The notes below the pieces were generated by a model that saw nothing but the letters and a program-made list of their open reading frames with translations, ran no database searches and was not told the origin of the DNA. The position numbers and the translations under genes were made by a program. Positions 24,735 through 38,500 of a stretch of 64,000 bases of DNA are shown here, one piece after another (position 1 is the stretch's first letter; every line of letters starts with the position of its first letter). The DNA is taken from contig NC_049912.1 of assembly GCF_001411555.2 (NCBI RefSeq), positions 21,374,341-21,438,340 of the forward strand, given 5' to 3'. Source of the stretch: Juglans regia. Its lineage: Eukaryota; Streptophyta; Magnoliopsida; Fagales; Juglandaceae.

Positions 24735-27095
24735 ATGGCGAGCGCAGTGGACGCGGCGGGAGATCCGATCCCGACATCGGCGGTTCTGACGGCGTCTTCG
24801 AAGCACATAGCAGTGAGGTGCCAAGCGGAAAACGTGGCCTTCCTCAAGTGCAAGAAGCAGGATCCTAACCCCGAGAAATGCCTTGACAAAGGCCGACAAG
24901 TCACTCGCTGCGTCCTTGGCCTGTAAATTCTCTCCCATATTTTCTTTTCTCTCCTCATTTCTATTGTATTTTATTTTATTTTATTTTATTTGCTTCCCAG
25001 TGTTATCTCGATTTGTGCTTTGTTTGGTTGCTGGGGAAATGTCAAAGAAGAGAGGAAATTCGAGTATCGAAGACTGACACTCTCTTAATTTGAGTACAGT
25101 AGGATGAAATAAATTGAATGAGTAATTCAAGAAACTAACAGGACCGGATATATTTGAAAATTTCAGCTGTTTAAATGTCGTTTTCTTTCAGAATGCTTGG
25201 CAATTGAGTGGATATAGGGTTCTGTCTCTCGAAATATCATTCTAATTGTATTGTAAATTTGAAAGATTTCCTTTTATAGTTTTGTTTCTTTGGAATAATT
25301 AAGTTCTGTAGTCTTGGCAACAGTCAATAGGAGGCATTCTTGTTGTAACTAGGCAAAGGCATTGGAAAATGTTTGTTGTATTCCACTGCTTTGCCGCTTT
25401 TTTTTTTCTTTTTTTGTTTTTTTGTTCTTGTTAACGTAAAACCTCAGCAAGCCATGGCCTTTTGGACCTACTCTGGGGAGTAAACCCCAAAGACATGACC
25501 TCCGGCAGAACCGTGCACCAGGTAATACTAGAAATTCCTACTGAAGTGTCCAACATAGTTCATCCCAAACTCTGAACGTATTGGAAATTTGGCATGATTG
25601 TAGATGTTTGATTCGCTGAGAAGCACATAAACGAAGAGTATTAGCACCTTATTGATTCCTTCCCCTGATTACTGTGGGATCCATTTACTCGTTCGAGAAT
25701 CTCTTTTCGTCCATTCTGCCCCAAAGAGAGTTTTTTTTTTTCTTCAAATCAATTATAGATGTAGCATCACTTAGCGAAATAAGTGATTGCATAACTCTTG
25801 AAGATTTTTTTTTTTATAATAAGTAAACTCTTGAAGAAAATTTGAAACTAATATATTTTGCATTGACAAATGCTTGATTTACAAAGAGATCTCACAAACT
25901 ATTTGGTTTGTTGTGACACTTAGATCTATTTTATAATAAAATGATCTTTATAATCTCATGTCCTGTAGCAAGCCACATCAATTTGTGAGTTTTCTTTGTG
26001 AGATCTTTTTATGAACCTAGCACTCCTCTTTTGCATTTGGTATTTTTTCAGAGTAATGAGAAAGAGTCTTTCAAACTAGAGGCACATCTTTTTTGTTGAA
26101 GTTAATATAGAATTTTGTCAATTTTGTTGAAAGTTTGGATTCATTCTTAAACTGCTTCATCCATACTTGGGTTCTTCCATAATCCATTTTGTCGTCACTG
26201 CTTTTGTATTCAATGAAACTTTTCACGGTTCCCTAGATTATTTTTGCTACTAATTGCATTTCTTCAATTATCTGTTTAGTTCTCTTACCTTTTTTTCCCT
26301 CATATTTTATGCTTTTTAAAAAACAAGCCAATATCTTTTCTACTTTTTGATTGAGATTTCATTTGGATCTTCAAACTTCATCTTGAAGACCTGTATTGAT
26401 TATGTGTACTTCTATTGCTTAGGTCATATAAATACACTACATGTCGGAGTGAGTGCGAGGGTGGTTGAGTAGTAGGGATAAACAGCAGTATAGTTTGAAT
26501 GTATATGTTGAATCGTAGCTGGAAATGATAAAAGGCAAGAGGAAATTCTTTTGCATGCTAGACCAGCATGTTTAAATTTTCCCCATCTTCTGTCTCATCC
26601 TTGTTCATTATAATGCTGGACAAGTCAGCCTTTCTTTTGAACCTCGTAGAAATTCTTTCTGGTTATAATTTTATTGGCATGTAACTACTAGTTTGTTTTT
26701 GGATATATGTTTCATTTCCTCCATAATGCACGGTAAAATGACTTCATTCATTGTTCAGGTGGCATAATTCTTAAAAGAATTTGAACTTTTTTATTATTAT
26801 TATTATTTTTTTATGGTTCTGTTACAGTTTATAGAACTCGGCTAGGTAGAATCTTGTTAATTCATTTGCATGGAAATTTTTTGGACTTTTGATTCACTCC
26901 TGCACATGCAAAACAAATTCGTCAGAGTGGTAATTCTAATGATAGGATTATTGGCACTGCAGGCTGAAAGATCTTCACCAGAATTGTACAAAAGAGATGG
27001 ATGCATATGTTGGATGCTTGTATTACCACACAAATGAGTTTGATTTATGTCGCAAAGAGCAGGAAGCATTTGAGAAAGCCTGCCCTTTGGAATGA
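24735..27095 (+). CDS. NDUFA8: NADH dehydrogenase (complex I) NDUFA8/19-kDa-type subunit
   Basis: Accessory subunit of mitochondrial complex I with CHCH folds, on the intermembrane-space side. Two exons: 24735-24922 (donor CT|GTAAAT) and 26963-27095 (acceptor CACTGCAG), joined in phase to give 106 aa. MASAVDAAGDPIPTSAVL is followed by Cys pairs C29-X9-C39, C49-X9-C59, C71-X9-C81 and C92-X10-C103, ending ACPLE. Twin CX9C motifs and NPEKCLDKGRQVTRC, with CLYYHTNEFDLC later, match the plant NDUFA8 family (Arabidopsis At5g18800). Such proteins have no cleaved presequence and are oxidatively folded by the Mia40 route. The 2.0-kb intron holds a 21-bp LINE tail. The gene converges on the SCL28-like gene. 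Confidence 0.95.
25805..25825 (-). mobile_element. Tiny LINE-tail insertion (21 bp) with 12-bp target duplication
   Basis: AACTCTTGAAGA is duplicated at 25793-25804 and 25826-25837. Between them are 11 T then ATAATAAGTA, the complement of the LINE tail TTACTTAT…AAAA seen at 38.26 and 39.47 kb. It lies in the NDUFA8 intron, opposite to the gene. Confidence 0.65.
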
Positions 27096-29569
27096 GAGAG
27101 TGTGAGACTAATAACACAATCTCCTGGTCACAATAATATAGGCAGTTTGCATTGAGCAAGTACTGCTGTTGAATACAGTTTTAGGCAATGGATGTTGTCA
27201 CCCATTTTGGCATGTTCAGTGTTCAGGTTTGCAACTGGAAATGCTTCTAAGCAAAAGACAATATTGCCCTCTTTTCAATTATAATTATTTATGACTGACT
27301 GAATTCCTTTCAATACCAAGACTGGCGGATTTTGCAATGTGCATTACAAAATATTAACTAATATATTGCACCCTTCAACTATCATTTTCTGTCCAATGGC
27401 ATTATTTGTCTAAATCCGATATTTAAGATTAAAAAAAAAAAAAAAGCTTATGTGGCACAATCTTGACCATTGAATTTTGATGGATAATCTAATTCTATAG
27501 TCTGTAATAGTTGAAAAGTGCAATGTGTCAATAATGTGCAATCTTATTACGCATGTTAGTTAGAAGGTGAATAGTGTATTCTCTTTTCTTTCTTTTTTTA
27601 TTCTTCTCTGCTTTCAGTTGCTGTTTGTTTAAGGAGCAGAATATTTTTCTGCTATTTGAGAATGGCATACAAGGATTGGAGCAACAAAAGTGCAGTGACA
27701 TTGATCAGAATTCAACCATTACCCCCCACTGTTTTAACTTCTAATGACAATCAACACATACTCGCAAAACCAACAACTCAGCAATACTAAAAAGATTTGC
27801 ATTTTGCAGTCTCTTAAGATTTTATGCCCAAAAAATATGGCTTATTTGAGAAATACAACAAGATGCTTCAATTCTGCTACACAATTCTTTTTCTTTTATT
27901 GTTTCATATCAGATGTTCAAATATCACTTCCATTTCAACTAAAATAAATAAATAGAAACCACCCTTCTTTTGTGCTTCATGTTAATATGCAATTTCCCAT
28001 CTCATACTCACTTTAGGTTTGGATAGTAAATTGAGATGAGATGAAAGTTAAAAATTAAATATAATATTATTTTTGTATATTTTATTATTTCGATATTTGA
28101 AAAAATTGAATTATTTATTAAATTTTATGTGAGAATTTATAAAAATTGTAATAATTAGATGAAATAGATTTAAGTGTTTCTCAATCCAAACTGAGCCAGT
28201 GGAATGATCATCAAAGCAACGTCGAACACCAAATCCTGGATTTTCCATAGAAATCGTGTATGAAATTTTGAACTCGATCCACGCTATGCAAATTGCATTA
28301 TACGAATTCTCAAAATAACTTGTGGAAATCTAATGCAAATAGCTTGAGATCCCCCCATTGGACATCTCTCCTTGCTAATTGTCATCCAACATCTGTTCTT
28401 AAGAACATGGCTTCATGAATGCACCATCCTCTCGGGAGTCAGGTGGGAGTAGCATTCCTTGTTTGCCCCATCTCATAAAGAGATCCTATTCTTTGGGCTG
28501 GCAGTGGCAGGAGAATACATCCCAACCGTCTTCTAAAGATATGCAATTATTCATTCGGAAAACCCTACTCAGAACATATAATAATGCTACATCACAGTAT
28601 AAAGATTAACGAGCAAGAATCGATAAACACATGCTTCACAAATATACCTCAGGTCACAAGGTTACACGGTCGCGATATTTCGGTGTAAGGGTATCATCAA
28701 CAAATATATCAATTGGCAATCTGAAATCCATATATTTCAACTATAGCATATTCATATATCTATGACAAATTCCATCACAGCCAGATGTCTAACGATCATA
28801 AGAACAGGTGGCAGCACTTCCATAAGGACCACAAAGTTACCGATGGTGACTTGGTCAAATTGCACTACTTTGCACCCCAAAAGCAGGGAGAACAATTGTC
28901 AAGATCCAAACCAACCATACAAACGATTTAATGCTACAAAAGTTACAAGCACCCACTTGATTAACAAACAAAATGAGAATAAAAATCTGGAACAACACAC
29001 ACACACAACCATGCAGAACTATCAGTCATATATACCAACATTGTACCCATCCAGAATACAACCAGCCAAAGTAATGTTTAAAATATGCTTGGAACCATTG
29101 AAGATCACCACATGAGCAGCAGCATATGACAACCATCAGCGAGGACTGCACAACAAGAATCAAAGAAACGGTCACCTTTCTTCAATTAACCATTGCAAAA
29201 ATAGATATAGAAAGGTTCTCTCTACTTTTGATTTTCAATTACCCATCGCCAACAGATATACCATCCAAGCTGATGGGACCTTGACAGATTCATAAGTTGA
29301 GTCATGTTTCTAAATCTATTAGAAACAAAGGGAGAGGAAACACTTTCTTGCCCTCAATGGCAAGCAAAATCACCAATGACAAAGGCATTAGAATAATAAC
29401 ATACAGAATTTATTTGCATATTATACTCTCTACAAATCTCGGCTCCTGAATCTAAAGACGACAGATAATGATGACATTATATTTAAAAAGGATGTGTACT
29501 AGATGGTACTAAAATATATTTGAAAGTCAGAACATACAGAAATGGATCATGAACCGAACCAAAAATATT
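27096..29569. other. Convergent 3' region between NDUFA8 and the SCL28-like gene
   Basis: NDUFA8 3' UTR probably extends into about 27100-27300. A MITE lies at 28016-28197. The rest (28200-29569) may hold 3' UTR of the SCL28-like gene on the minus strand. No further coding exon was recognised. Confidence 0.4.
28016..28197. mobile_element. Tourist-like MITE, 182 bp
   Basis: It begins GGTTTGGATAGTAAATTGAGATGAGATG and ends TCAATCCAAACTGAGCC (segments). TTA precedes it; the right flank is mutated. Same family as at 3.4 kb. Confidence 0.65.
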
Positions 29570-32500
29570 CTACCTGTAAGATCGTGACCGAGATCTGGAA
29601 GGACTGCGATTTTTACCCCTTGGACTCAGTGACTTGCTTGGTGCATAACCCCTCGCAGCATGGGGACTCTGACCATTTTCCCTTGGACTCGGGGACCTCC
29701 TGTAGTCCCCCTCATCACGTGGTGAAGGAGAACGATAATCATCCCTAGCCCCATGGTCCCTGTCTCAGCGGCAAGAGACAGACATTACTTTAGAATAAAA
29801 TCAAATAAAAAAAGTCATAAATCAGCACATGGGACAAAAACATATTTCTCCACGGGAAAGATCACACCAACTAGAAACATCTCTCATTTTCATCAACATG
29901 TATCTTTACAATTCATATATCTACAAAGCTCCATAAACAGAACTAATTTCAGCAGTCATTGGGATCAAAATTAGGTACATTGTTTTAAGATAGAAGAGCT
30001 GCCACTTACATCCTCTTCAAATCTATTTGATCAAAATATGACCTTTACCTGCACCTTTCCAGGATTTCTGAACAAAAATACGAAACTTGGATCCAAACAG
30101 TGAGAGTTAAGCTCTATAATGATGTACTGGATGATCAGCATCTGATAACTTCATAGCTCTCTTGGCCCCAACTTTCTAAAACCTCAAACTATCTTTTTCT
30201 TGGACAATGTCATCGTATCTCTACCAGTAAAAACTTTGAATGGCTTCCTTTCTTTGAAGATGATTCTTTCTTTGGCCAAATATATGCTCTATATTTCTTT
30301 CTTAACTGGATGGTATATGCAAAACAAGGTATCAACTTAACAAATTTCTTATGAAAGAAAAAATTACTTGAACAGCTTAAATAAGGAGAATACATAAGTA
30401 ATCTTGATCAAATCATCTCTTGCACCAAATTTAGCTAGTCAAGTTCATTCAGCAGTAGCAAGCCTCACAAACCAAAATTCGGAGGAAAGCAAAGCCCATG
30501 GAAGTTGTAGAAAATAGCTGGTGAGGGGGACATAATAGCTAAACTTATGGAGCGACTTTGCTAGAAATGTAGGCAAGTTGCCCATCACTTTATGCTTTCT
30601 TTTCTTGTTAATCTTTTTTAATCCAGAAGTCTTTAAAGTCTCCCTTTTCACTTTAATATCTGCATAAACAAGGGCACCGGCAGATATTATTTATTGGAGC
30701 AAGTGCTACATTATGTCTAAGAGACAAGAAACTCCTTACATCAGAAGTCACAACAGAGGAAGGTCATCAAGGTTAAACAACTGGATAATACTTCTTGAGT
30801 TTTCCAAGATATCTTCTTTCAATAAGTGAATAAAAGTTTTACAAGATACAAAGCAGTAACCCAGGGGGCAGAAGATCTTCTCAATCCCACGCCAAAGAAA
30901 AAACAAAAAGAATTGCCATCCTTGGTTGACAAAAGTTCTTATATATATACCATTTTGCAACTTCAGCAGATAAGCTATCACTGTTGTAGAGATATCACCA
31001 AGATAAAGAGCATATTTATCATGATACACTTAAAGATAACAATCTGCCTACGTTCAACTAAAAGAGTACCGAAATACCTTTCAAATATCAAATGACTAGT
31101 ATTAGTTTTGTCTTGCTATTGCTAGCAGCGATTAATCTCAAGTATGGTAGTTCTAAATTAAACATATATATGCTAATTATCCACATGAACATGAGATCAA
31201 ATATGCTAAACATTTTTCATTTTTCCCATGGAGGCTGAACTAGAGAAGATTTCTTTATTGGAGGAGATTTCATGGAGGCAACAATCTCTAGTTCTTTGGC
31301 TGAAGGAAGGTGACAATTGCACTAAATTTTTTCATCGTATGGCAAACTCTCATCGTAGAAATAATGCCATTGAATATCTTCAATCAGGGGACTCTATTAT
31401 TTCAGATCCTTTGGATATTAAGGGTCACATTGTTACTTTCTGTGAGAAGCTTTTCCAGGAGGACTTCTCTTGGAGACCTAAACTTGATGGGCTGGATTTT
31501 GGGCATATTGACCAGCACTCTGTGGACTGGTCAGAGAGACCTTTTGAGGAAGAGGAGATTCTTGATGTGATTAGAGGGATGGTGCGTGATAAAGCCCCGA
31601 GCCCTGATGATTTTTCTATGGCTTTCTTCCAAGATTGTTGGGATATTGTGAGAGAGGATATTATGAAGGTTTTTATCGAGTTTCATGCATACATGAAATT
31701 TGAGAAAAACCTTAATGCCACCTTTATTGCCCTTATTCCCAAAAAAGTGGGGGCTGTAGAGATGAAGGATTTCCGCCCTAAAAGCTTGGTCAACAGGGTC
31801 TATAAGATCATTTCGAAGAATCTTGCCAACCGTATGAGTATGGTGATGGAAACTATCATTTCAAAAAATCAGAATGCATTCATTAGGGGTAGACAAATTC
31901 TAGATTCAATTTTAGTTGCCAATGAATGTTTGGAAAGCAGACTTAGAGAGGGAGTTCCTGGCATTCTTGTTAAGCTGGACATGGAAAAGGCTTTTGATCA
32001 GCTCAACTGAGAATTTCTTTTATATTTACTTGGGAGAAATGGCTTTGGAGAGAAATGGTGTGCATGGATCAGACATTGTATCTCAACGGTCAGATTTTCG
32101 ATCTGGGTGAATGGTTCCCCGGCTGGATTTTCACTAGTTCTCGAGGTTTGAGACAAGGGGATCCCTTGTCTCCTTTCCTCTTTATTATTGTCATGGAAGC
32201 TTTGAGTAGAATGATTGATGCAGATGTGTGCGAGAATTTCATGTCGAGTTTTTTGGAGGGTGGAGTCTCTCCTGGTAGTATCAAGGTCTCACATCTTTTG
32301 TTCGCTGATGATACTCTTATTTTTAGCAACCCTAATCATGACCACCTTCGATCGTTGGGTGCTCTTTTATTATGCTTCGAAGCTTTTTCTAGGCTTAGAG
32401 TCAACTTATTTGAGTCAGAAATTGTTCCAGTGGCCCTGTCTCGAATACTAGGGACTTGGCAAGCATTTTGGGTTGTAAGATCTCATCTCTTCCCATGAAA

Positions 32501-35500
32501 TATCTAAGCCTTCCCTTAGGTGCCTCTTATAAATCTTCGTCAATTTGGGATGGAGTGATTGAGAAAATAGAAAGAAGGTTAGCTGGGTGGAAAAAGATCT
32601 ATTTATCCAAAGGGGGAATATTGCTCCAATTAAAAGTACGTTGTCCAATCTTCCAATGTATTTTCTTTCCCTCTTCCCTTTGCCCATTGGGGTGGCTTGT
32701 AGAATTGGAAGAATCTTTCGTAATTTTTTTGTGGGGTGATCTTGGTGATGATAGGAAGCGCCATCTAGTAAGTTGGATAAAGTCTGTTTGGGTGTCGTTA
32801 AGAGTTAGATGAATTTTGCTAAATGAATTTTTGAGGCTTCGAAACTTAATGTTTGGGTGCCGTTAAGAGTTAGGAAATGTAAGTTAAAGTAATGTATCCT
32901 AGAAACTAAAGTTTTTTTTCCGTACACTACTATCTGGTACGTAAACTGGCATCGCCGATGGTGGTTGTGGGCTTTTGATGATGGGCTATTTGGAATCGCT
33001 GAAATGAAATGTGTTCCTTTAGCTGTCTAGCTATCGAATCGAAGGTGTTTGAGGTGAGAAGATATGGGCATGATGTGCTCATTACGGAGAAAGGGTGGAA
33101 AGTTGTGAAAAACTTGAGATTGGGGCTAGACACTACCCAATGGGTGTCAAGAGCGTTGGAAGAATGTCTGAAGACTAGGAGCAAAGGGTATTACACTGCT
33201 CATCGGGAAGGTGACAAAGGCTTCATTGCCCAGCGTTGTTCCAACCCCCGTGGTTCTTACATGGCTCTGGTGGAGTATGGTGGGGGAGGTCGCCGAAATT
33301 TCATTTTCATTCATGGGGGTAGGGATGGAATGGGGTGGAGGAAGCTCGCGGCGACGTTGAAGGAAATTGGCAGAGAATGTGGTCAAGGGAGAATTTTACC
33401 ACCGGCGGCAATAAGCTCGTCATTGCGGTCATTGAGGGAGGTCCTGGAGATACCTTGAGACGTGCGTCAACCTGCTTCGGCAGACTTGCAAAGGGCAGGT
33501 GGCATACCTTTTTCGGTAGCTGTCCAGAGCCAAGAAAGAGGTAAGGCTTCTGAAGGAGTTGCGTGTTATGCAGAGTTCGTTGGATGACTTGTTTGATAAA
33601 GTTAAAAACTTAATACGGTGCGTTGAGGGTAATGGTGAGGTGGGCTTGGGCTTGGGCTTGGGTCATGATCTGGTATCAAACCAAACAAAGAAAGGGTTGG
33701 GAGCGCTGGAGACATTGGGCGTGGCTAAAGGGCCTAAAGGGAAGGGTCAGGCCTCGTTCCAGTCTAGCCCTGGTGATGGGCTTCAGCCCAAGGAGAGGCT
33801 TGAGCCCATTCAATAGACTGGCCAAAGGTATGGCCCATTCTGGAGGAAGAAGCAGCAGCACATTGGTGGCCCATCGACGAGTGGGTTTGCGCCACCGCCA
33901 ACTGCGAAGCCTCAGGCAACCTCACCGTAGGCCACAGAAGCACCGCCGCCAGAGGCAGTACCATTGGAGTCTGGAGACGTGATTTCTGCGTATCTTTCCC
34001 CCACAACATCTCGATAACTGCACAGATCAGTTCGACTGAGGCCGCCGGCGCACAGACAACCACGTCAAGATCAAGGAGATGTCTACGAGGAGGGGCAAGG
34101 CTGCTGTCAACCCTGATATTTCGATTGTCTCGACCAGCTCTAATGGTGTTGATTCTCAAGCCGACGGCTCCATCCGTTACACAGAAAGTCCCGACAGCTA
34201 CTGAGGAAGCTTAGGGAGGGTTAGAGGTGGTGCCTCGGGCGCCGGCAATCAAGGAAAGGGAAATCGTGAAAATTTCCATGGGAAAAAAAGTCTCGCTGGT
34301 TCTTGCGGGTAATAGGATAAGTCTGGTGAATGAGAGTATTAGTCTGTTGAAGTACCTCTTGAATTTTGAGGAAGTAGACAACGGGAGGTGTATGCAGATC
34401 TTCATGCAGAATCTGAGAATGAGTTGTTTGACATGGACGAGAAAGAGGAGGTAGACTCTGATCTACAGATGGACATAGTTGCAGCAGATAGCGATAAGAA
34501 GGAGATAGGTAGTCCGTCACCCTAACAGATGCTTCCCCCTTAAATTGCAGCTAAAGAAATCTCAAAATGGGTGTTAAAAAAAATGGAGGAGATTCAAGAT
34601 TGGGTGGGACTATCCTGTGATGGTTACGAAGAACAATTCATGGCTCTCCTAGTAGCCATTGAAGCTGGTCGTTTCCACGGCCATGAAGTCGGCGGTTAGA
34701 AAAGAGATAGTTGAAACGATTGCAATGCTCTATTAATTATGACAATAAGGAGGGAAGTTCGGGGAGAGACAGAGTAAACGGGAGGGACTTTACTTCTGTT
34801 AATGAAGTCTAAAATACTGTCTTGGAATGTAAGAGGGATCAATGACGTCAATAAACGTCTTTGCATTAAATCTTTCATTCACAATTGGAAGATTGATGTC
34901 GTTTGCCTCCAAGAAATTAAACTGGAATATATTGACGAGCATAATTTGCAATCTATGGAGAGCTCATTTGTAGGTTGGACTACTTAGCTTCTTCGGGTGC
35001 ATCTGGTGGAGTTTTAGTAATGTGGGATAGTAGGGTTGCAAAGATGGTAGAAGATTGTATTGGTGCATTCTCGGTGGCCTGTGTTAAGAAATTTGGAAGA
35101 TGGGTGGTCATGGGCTTTGGCAAGTGTATATGGCCCCAATAGGGATTGGGATAGATACTTATTGTGGGATGAAGTGTCAGGATTTTATTCTATGTGGGAG
35201 CTGCCTTGGTGTATTTGTGATGATTTTAATATAATCTGTTTTCCAAGTGAGAGTGAGGGTTTATCTTCTATGACTTCAGCCATGGAGGATTTCTCTCAGC
35301 TGATTTTTGACTTGGAGCTGTTGGATTTGCCACTGGTGGGGGGTGAATACACATGGTCTAACTCTAGAAGGGGCTCCAGACTGGACAGATTCTTGGTCTC
35401 GTCTTCATGGGAGGCTCACTATCCGAGGTTATGTCAAAAAAGATTGTCAAGGGTATGTTCTGACCACTTTCCCATTATACTTGATTGTGGGGGGGCATTC

Positions 35501-38500
35501 ATAAGGGTAAACGGTATTTTAAGTTCGAGAATATGTGGCTTAAAGTGGAGGGGTTCATTGAGAAGGTAAGAAGCCGGTGGCTTTCTTATCAATTTGAAGG
35601 GACCCCTAGTTTTGTCTTGGCAAGTAAACTCAAAGCATTGAAAGCTGATTTGAAGGAATGGAATAAGTCTTTGGGAATGTAAAGCAGCAGAAAAAATCAC
35701 TTTGAAGGGGAGAGCGAGGTGAGAACAAATTGTTGTCCACACCTGATGAGATTCAAGAGCATGTTGTGCAGTTTTATAGTTCTCTCCTAAGTGAGAAGGA
35801 AGCTTGGAGACCTAAAATTGATGGCTTGAACTTTGAAGTTGTGGATGCTTCTTCAGCAAACTGGCTAGAGAGGCCTTTTGAAGAGCTTGAGGTGTATGGG
35901 GTGGTTTGTGGTATGAGGAGAGACAAAACTCCAGGTTCGGATGGGTTCTCTATGGCATTTTTCCAAGATTGTTGGGAGATTGTGCGGGAGGAGGTGATGA
36001 AGGTATTTTGTGAATTTTATGAGTTTCAAAAGTTTGAGAAGTCGTTGAATGCCACTTTTATTGCCTTAATCCCAAAGAGAGTGGGTGCATCGGAGTTGAA
36101 GGATTTTCGTCCTATTAGTTTGGTGAGTGGTGTTTATAAGATTATTTCGAAGGTGTTAGCAAATCGAATGAATAAAGTGATGGAGAAGATCATTTCTAAA
36201 CCTCAAAATGCTTTTGTTAGAGGTCGTCAAATTTTAGATTCTGTGCTAATTGCAAATGAGTGTTTAGATAGTCGGTTGCGGCAAGGTATTCAGGGAGTTC
36301 TATGTAAGATGAATATGGAAAAGGCGTATGATCATATAAACTGAAATTTCTTTTATATATGCTTATAAGATGCGGTTTTGGTGATAAGTGATGTGGCTAG
36401 ATAAGACATTGTATCTCAACTGTTCAGTTTTCTGTTTTAGTTAATGGGCAGCCTTGTGGTTATTTTCAGAGTTCAAGAGGCTTGAGGCAGGGGGACCCAT
36501 TATCCCCTTTTTTATTTGTTCTTGTCATGGAGGCTTTGAGCCGTATGGTGGAAGAAGGTTTTATTTCAGGTTTTTCAGTGGGTTCTAATTCTAATGGCTT
36601 CATATCCATATCACACTTGCTTTTTGCTGATGATACTCTTATTTTTTGTGATGCTGGCGGGGATCAGATTCAAGCATTGAGGGTTGTCCTGTTATGTTTT
36701 CAAGCTATCTTCGGACTAAAAGTGAACTTAAGTAAATCGGAGATGGATCTGGTGGGAGTTGAGCATAATATTCATAACTTGGCAGAATTATTGGAGTGTA
36801 AAGTTGTTAATTACCAATGAAATACCTGGGAATACCGTTGGGGGCGTCATTCAAGGCTAAGCATATTTGGGATGGGGTGGTTGAGAAAATAGAGAAGAGG
36901 TTGGCGGCGTGGAAGAGAGTTTATTTATCTAAAGGGGGTAGAATCACCCTTATAAAGAGCACCCTTTCTAATACCCCAACTTATTTCCTTTCTCTATTCC
37001 CTTTACCAATTGGAGTGGCTAACCGGATTGAAAAGTTGTATAGAGCTTTTTTGTGGGGTGGTTTGGGAGAGTCTAAGACTCCCTTAGAGCTGGAAAAAAG
37101 TTTGTTGCCCGATTGTGGATGGAGGATTAGGGGTTCATAGCTTGTGTAGTTTTAATAAGGCGTTGTTGGGGAAGTGGTTATGGAGATTCCATGGGTAAGA
37201 GGAAGCATGGTGGAGGGGGGTGGTCGCTCGGGAATATGGAAGTGATTGGGGGAGTTGGTCCACAAAGGAGTGTAGGGGTTCTTATGGAGTGAGCTTATGG
37301 AAGTTTATTGGAAAAGGATGGGATTTTTTCTTGAAACAAGTCAACTTTGTGGCTGTTAATCAGAGAAATTGAACTAACTGTTTGGTGCAGAGAAATTGAA
37401 CTGTTTAGAGCCTACCCGACTGTGTTCAGATTGGCTGTAAATCAGCTGGCTTCAAATTCAGAAATGATGAGCTATTCTAATGAAAAGATGCTTTGGGATG
37501 TTAGTTTTTCCAGACCTGTTCAGGATTGCGAAATTGAGGAGGTTACTGATTTTTTCAGATTGTTGTACACAGTGGATAATAGAAGACACGGCAGGGATCA
37601 ATTGTGCTGGAGACATACAGCTTCAAACAAGTTTACAGCTAGATCATTTTAAGTTATTAATTAATCAGCCACACATTTGTTTCCCTTGGAAGAGTATATG
37701 GAAGGCACATGCACAGTCAAAGGTGGCTTTTTTTGTATGAACAGCTGCAATAGGGAATATCCAGACCATAGATAACATGAGAAAGTGTGGCATGATTGTC
37801 CTAAATTGGTGCTTTATGTGTAGAAAAAAAGCAGAATCAGTGAATCATTTGCTTCTACACTGCGATGTGGTTAAAGTGTTGTGGGATGGAGTGCTTAGAA
37901 GAGCTGGACTGATCTGGGTTATGCCAAAAGCAGTGGTCGAACTACTAGCAAGTTGGACAAGCCTTCATACTTGCTCCTGTGTGGCAGCTGCATCGAAGAT
38001 GATTCCTTTGTGTATTATGTGGTGCATTTGGTTGGAAAGGAATGAGAGGTGTTTTAATAATAGGGAACATAATGTAGATGAATTATGGAAATTCTTTACA
38101 AGTTCGTTACTTAGTTGGTTTTCTGCTATTGTACTCAATGGAGGGGATGTCAATGAGTTTTTGTCATCGCTTTTTTAACTATAGAATGTAACTAGGTGTT
38201 TCTTTTGTATATTTCATGTGTACATAGGCATCGCCTATTTCTAGTTTGATAAATAAAAGTTTTACTTATAAAAAAAAAAATTTGTTCATCAGTTACTTGT
38301 GGGGGTTTGGGGATCTGTAATTTGAGGCTTTTTAACAAATCCCTTTTTGAAAAGTGGCTTTGGAGATATCAATTAGAGAGGGATCCGTTATGGAAAAATA
38401 TTATGATGCTAAATATGGGAGGGCTTGTGGGTGTTGGTGTTCTAATGAAGTTAGGAGTGTGTATGGAGTGGGCTTGTGGAAGTGCATACGGAATAGTTGG

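Larger units (their letters stand above)
32796..38281 (+). mobile_element. LINE B, near full-length, inserted into LINE A
   Basis: A roughly 5.5-kb L1-like element. Order: 5' UTR (about 32796-33008), ORF1 remnant (33009-34812), ORF2 remnant with endonuclease, RT and a C-terminal zf-RVT region (34802-38178), a 3' UTR with GGCATCGCCTATTTC, and poly(A) at 38269-38281. The left boundary is uncertain: 32790-32880 holds a 23-base direct repeat (TTTGGGTGYCGTTAAGAGTTAG) that may or may not belong to the element. It lies on the strand opposite the SCL28-like gene. Confidence 0.82.
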
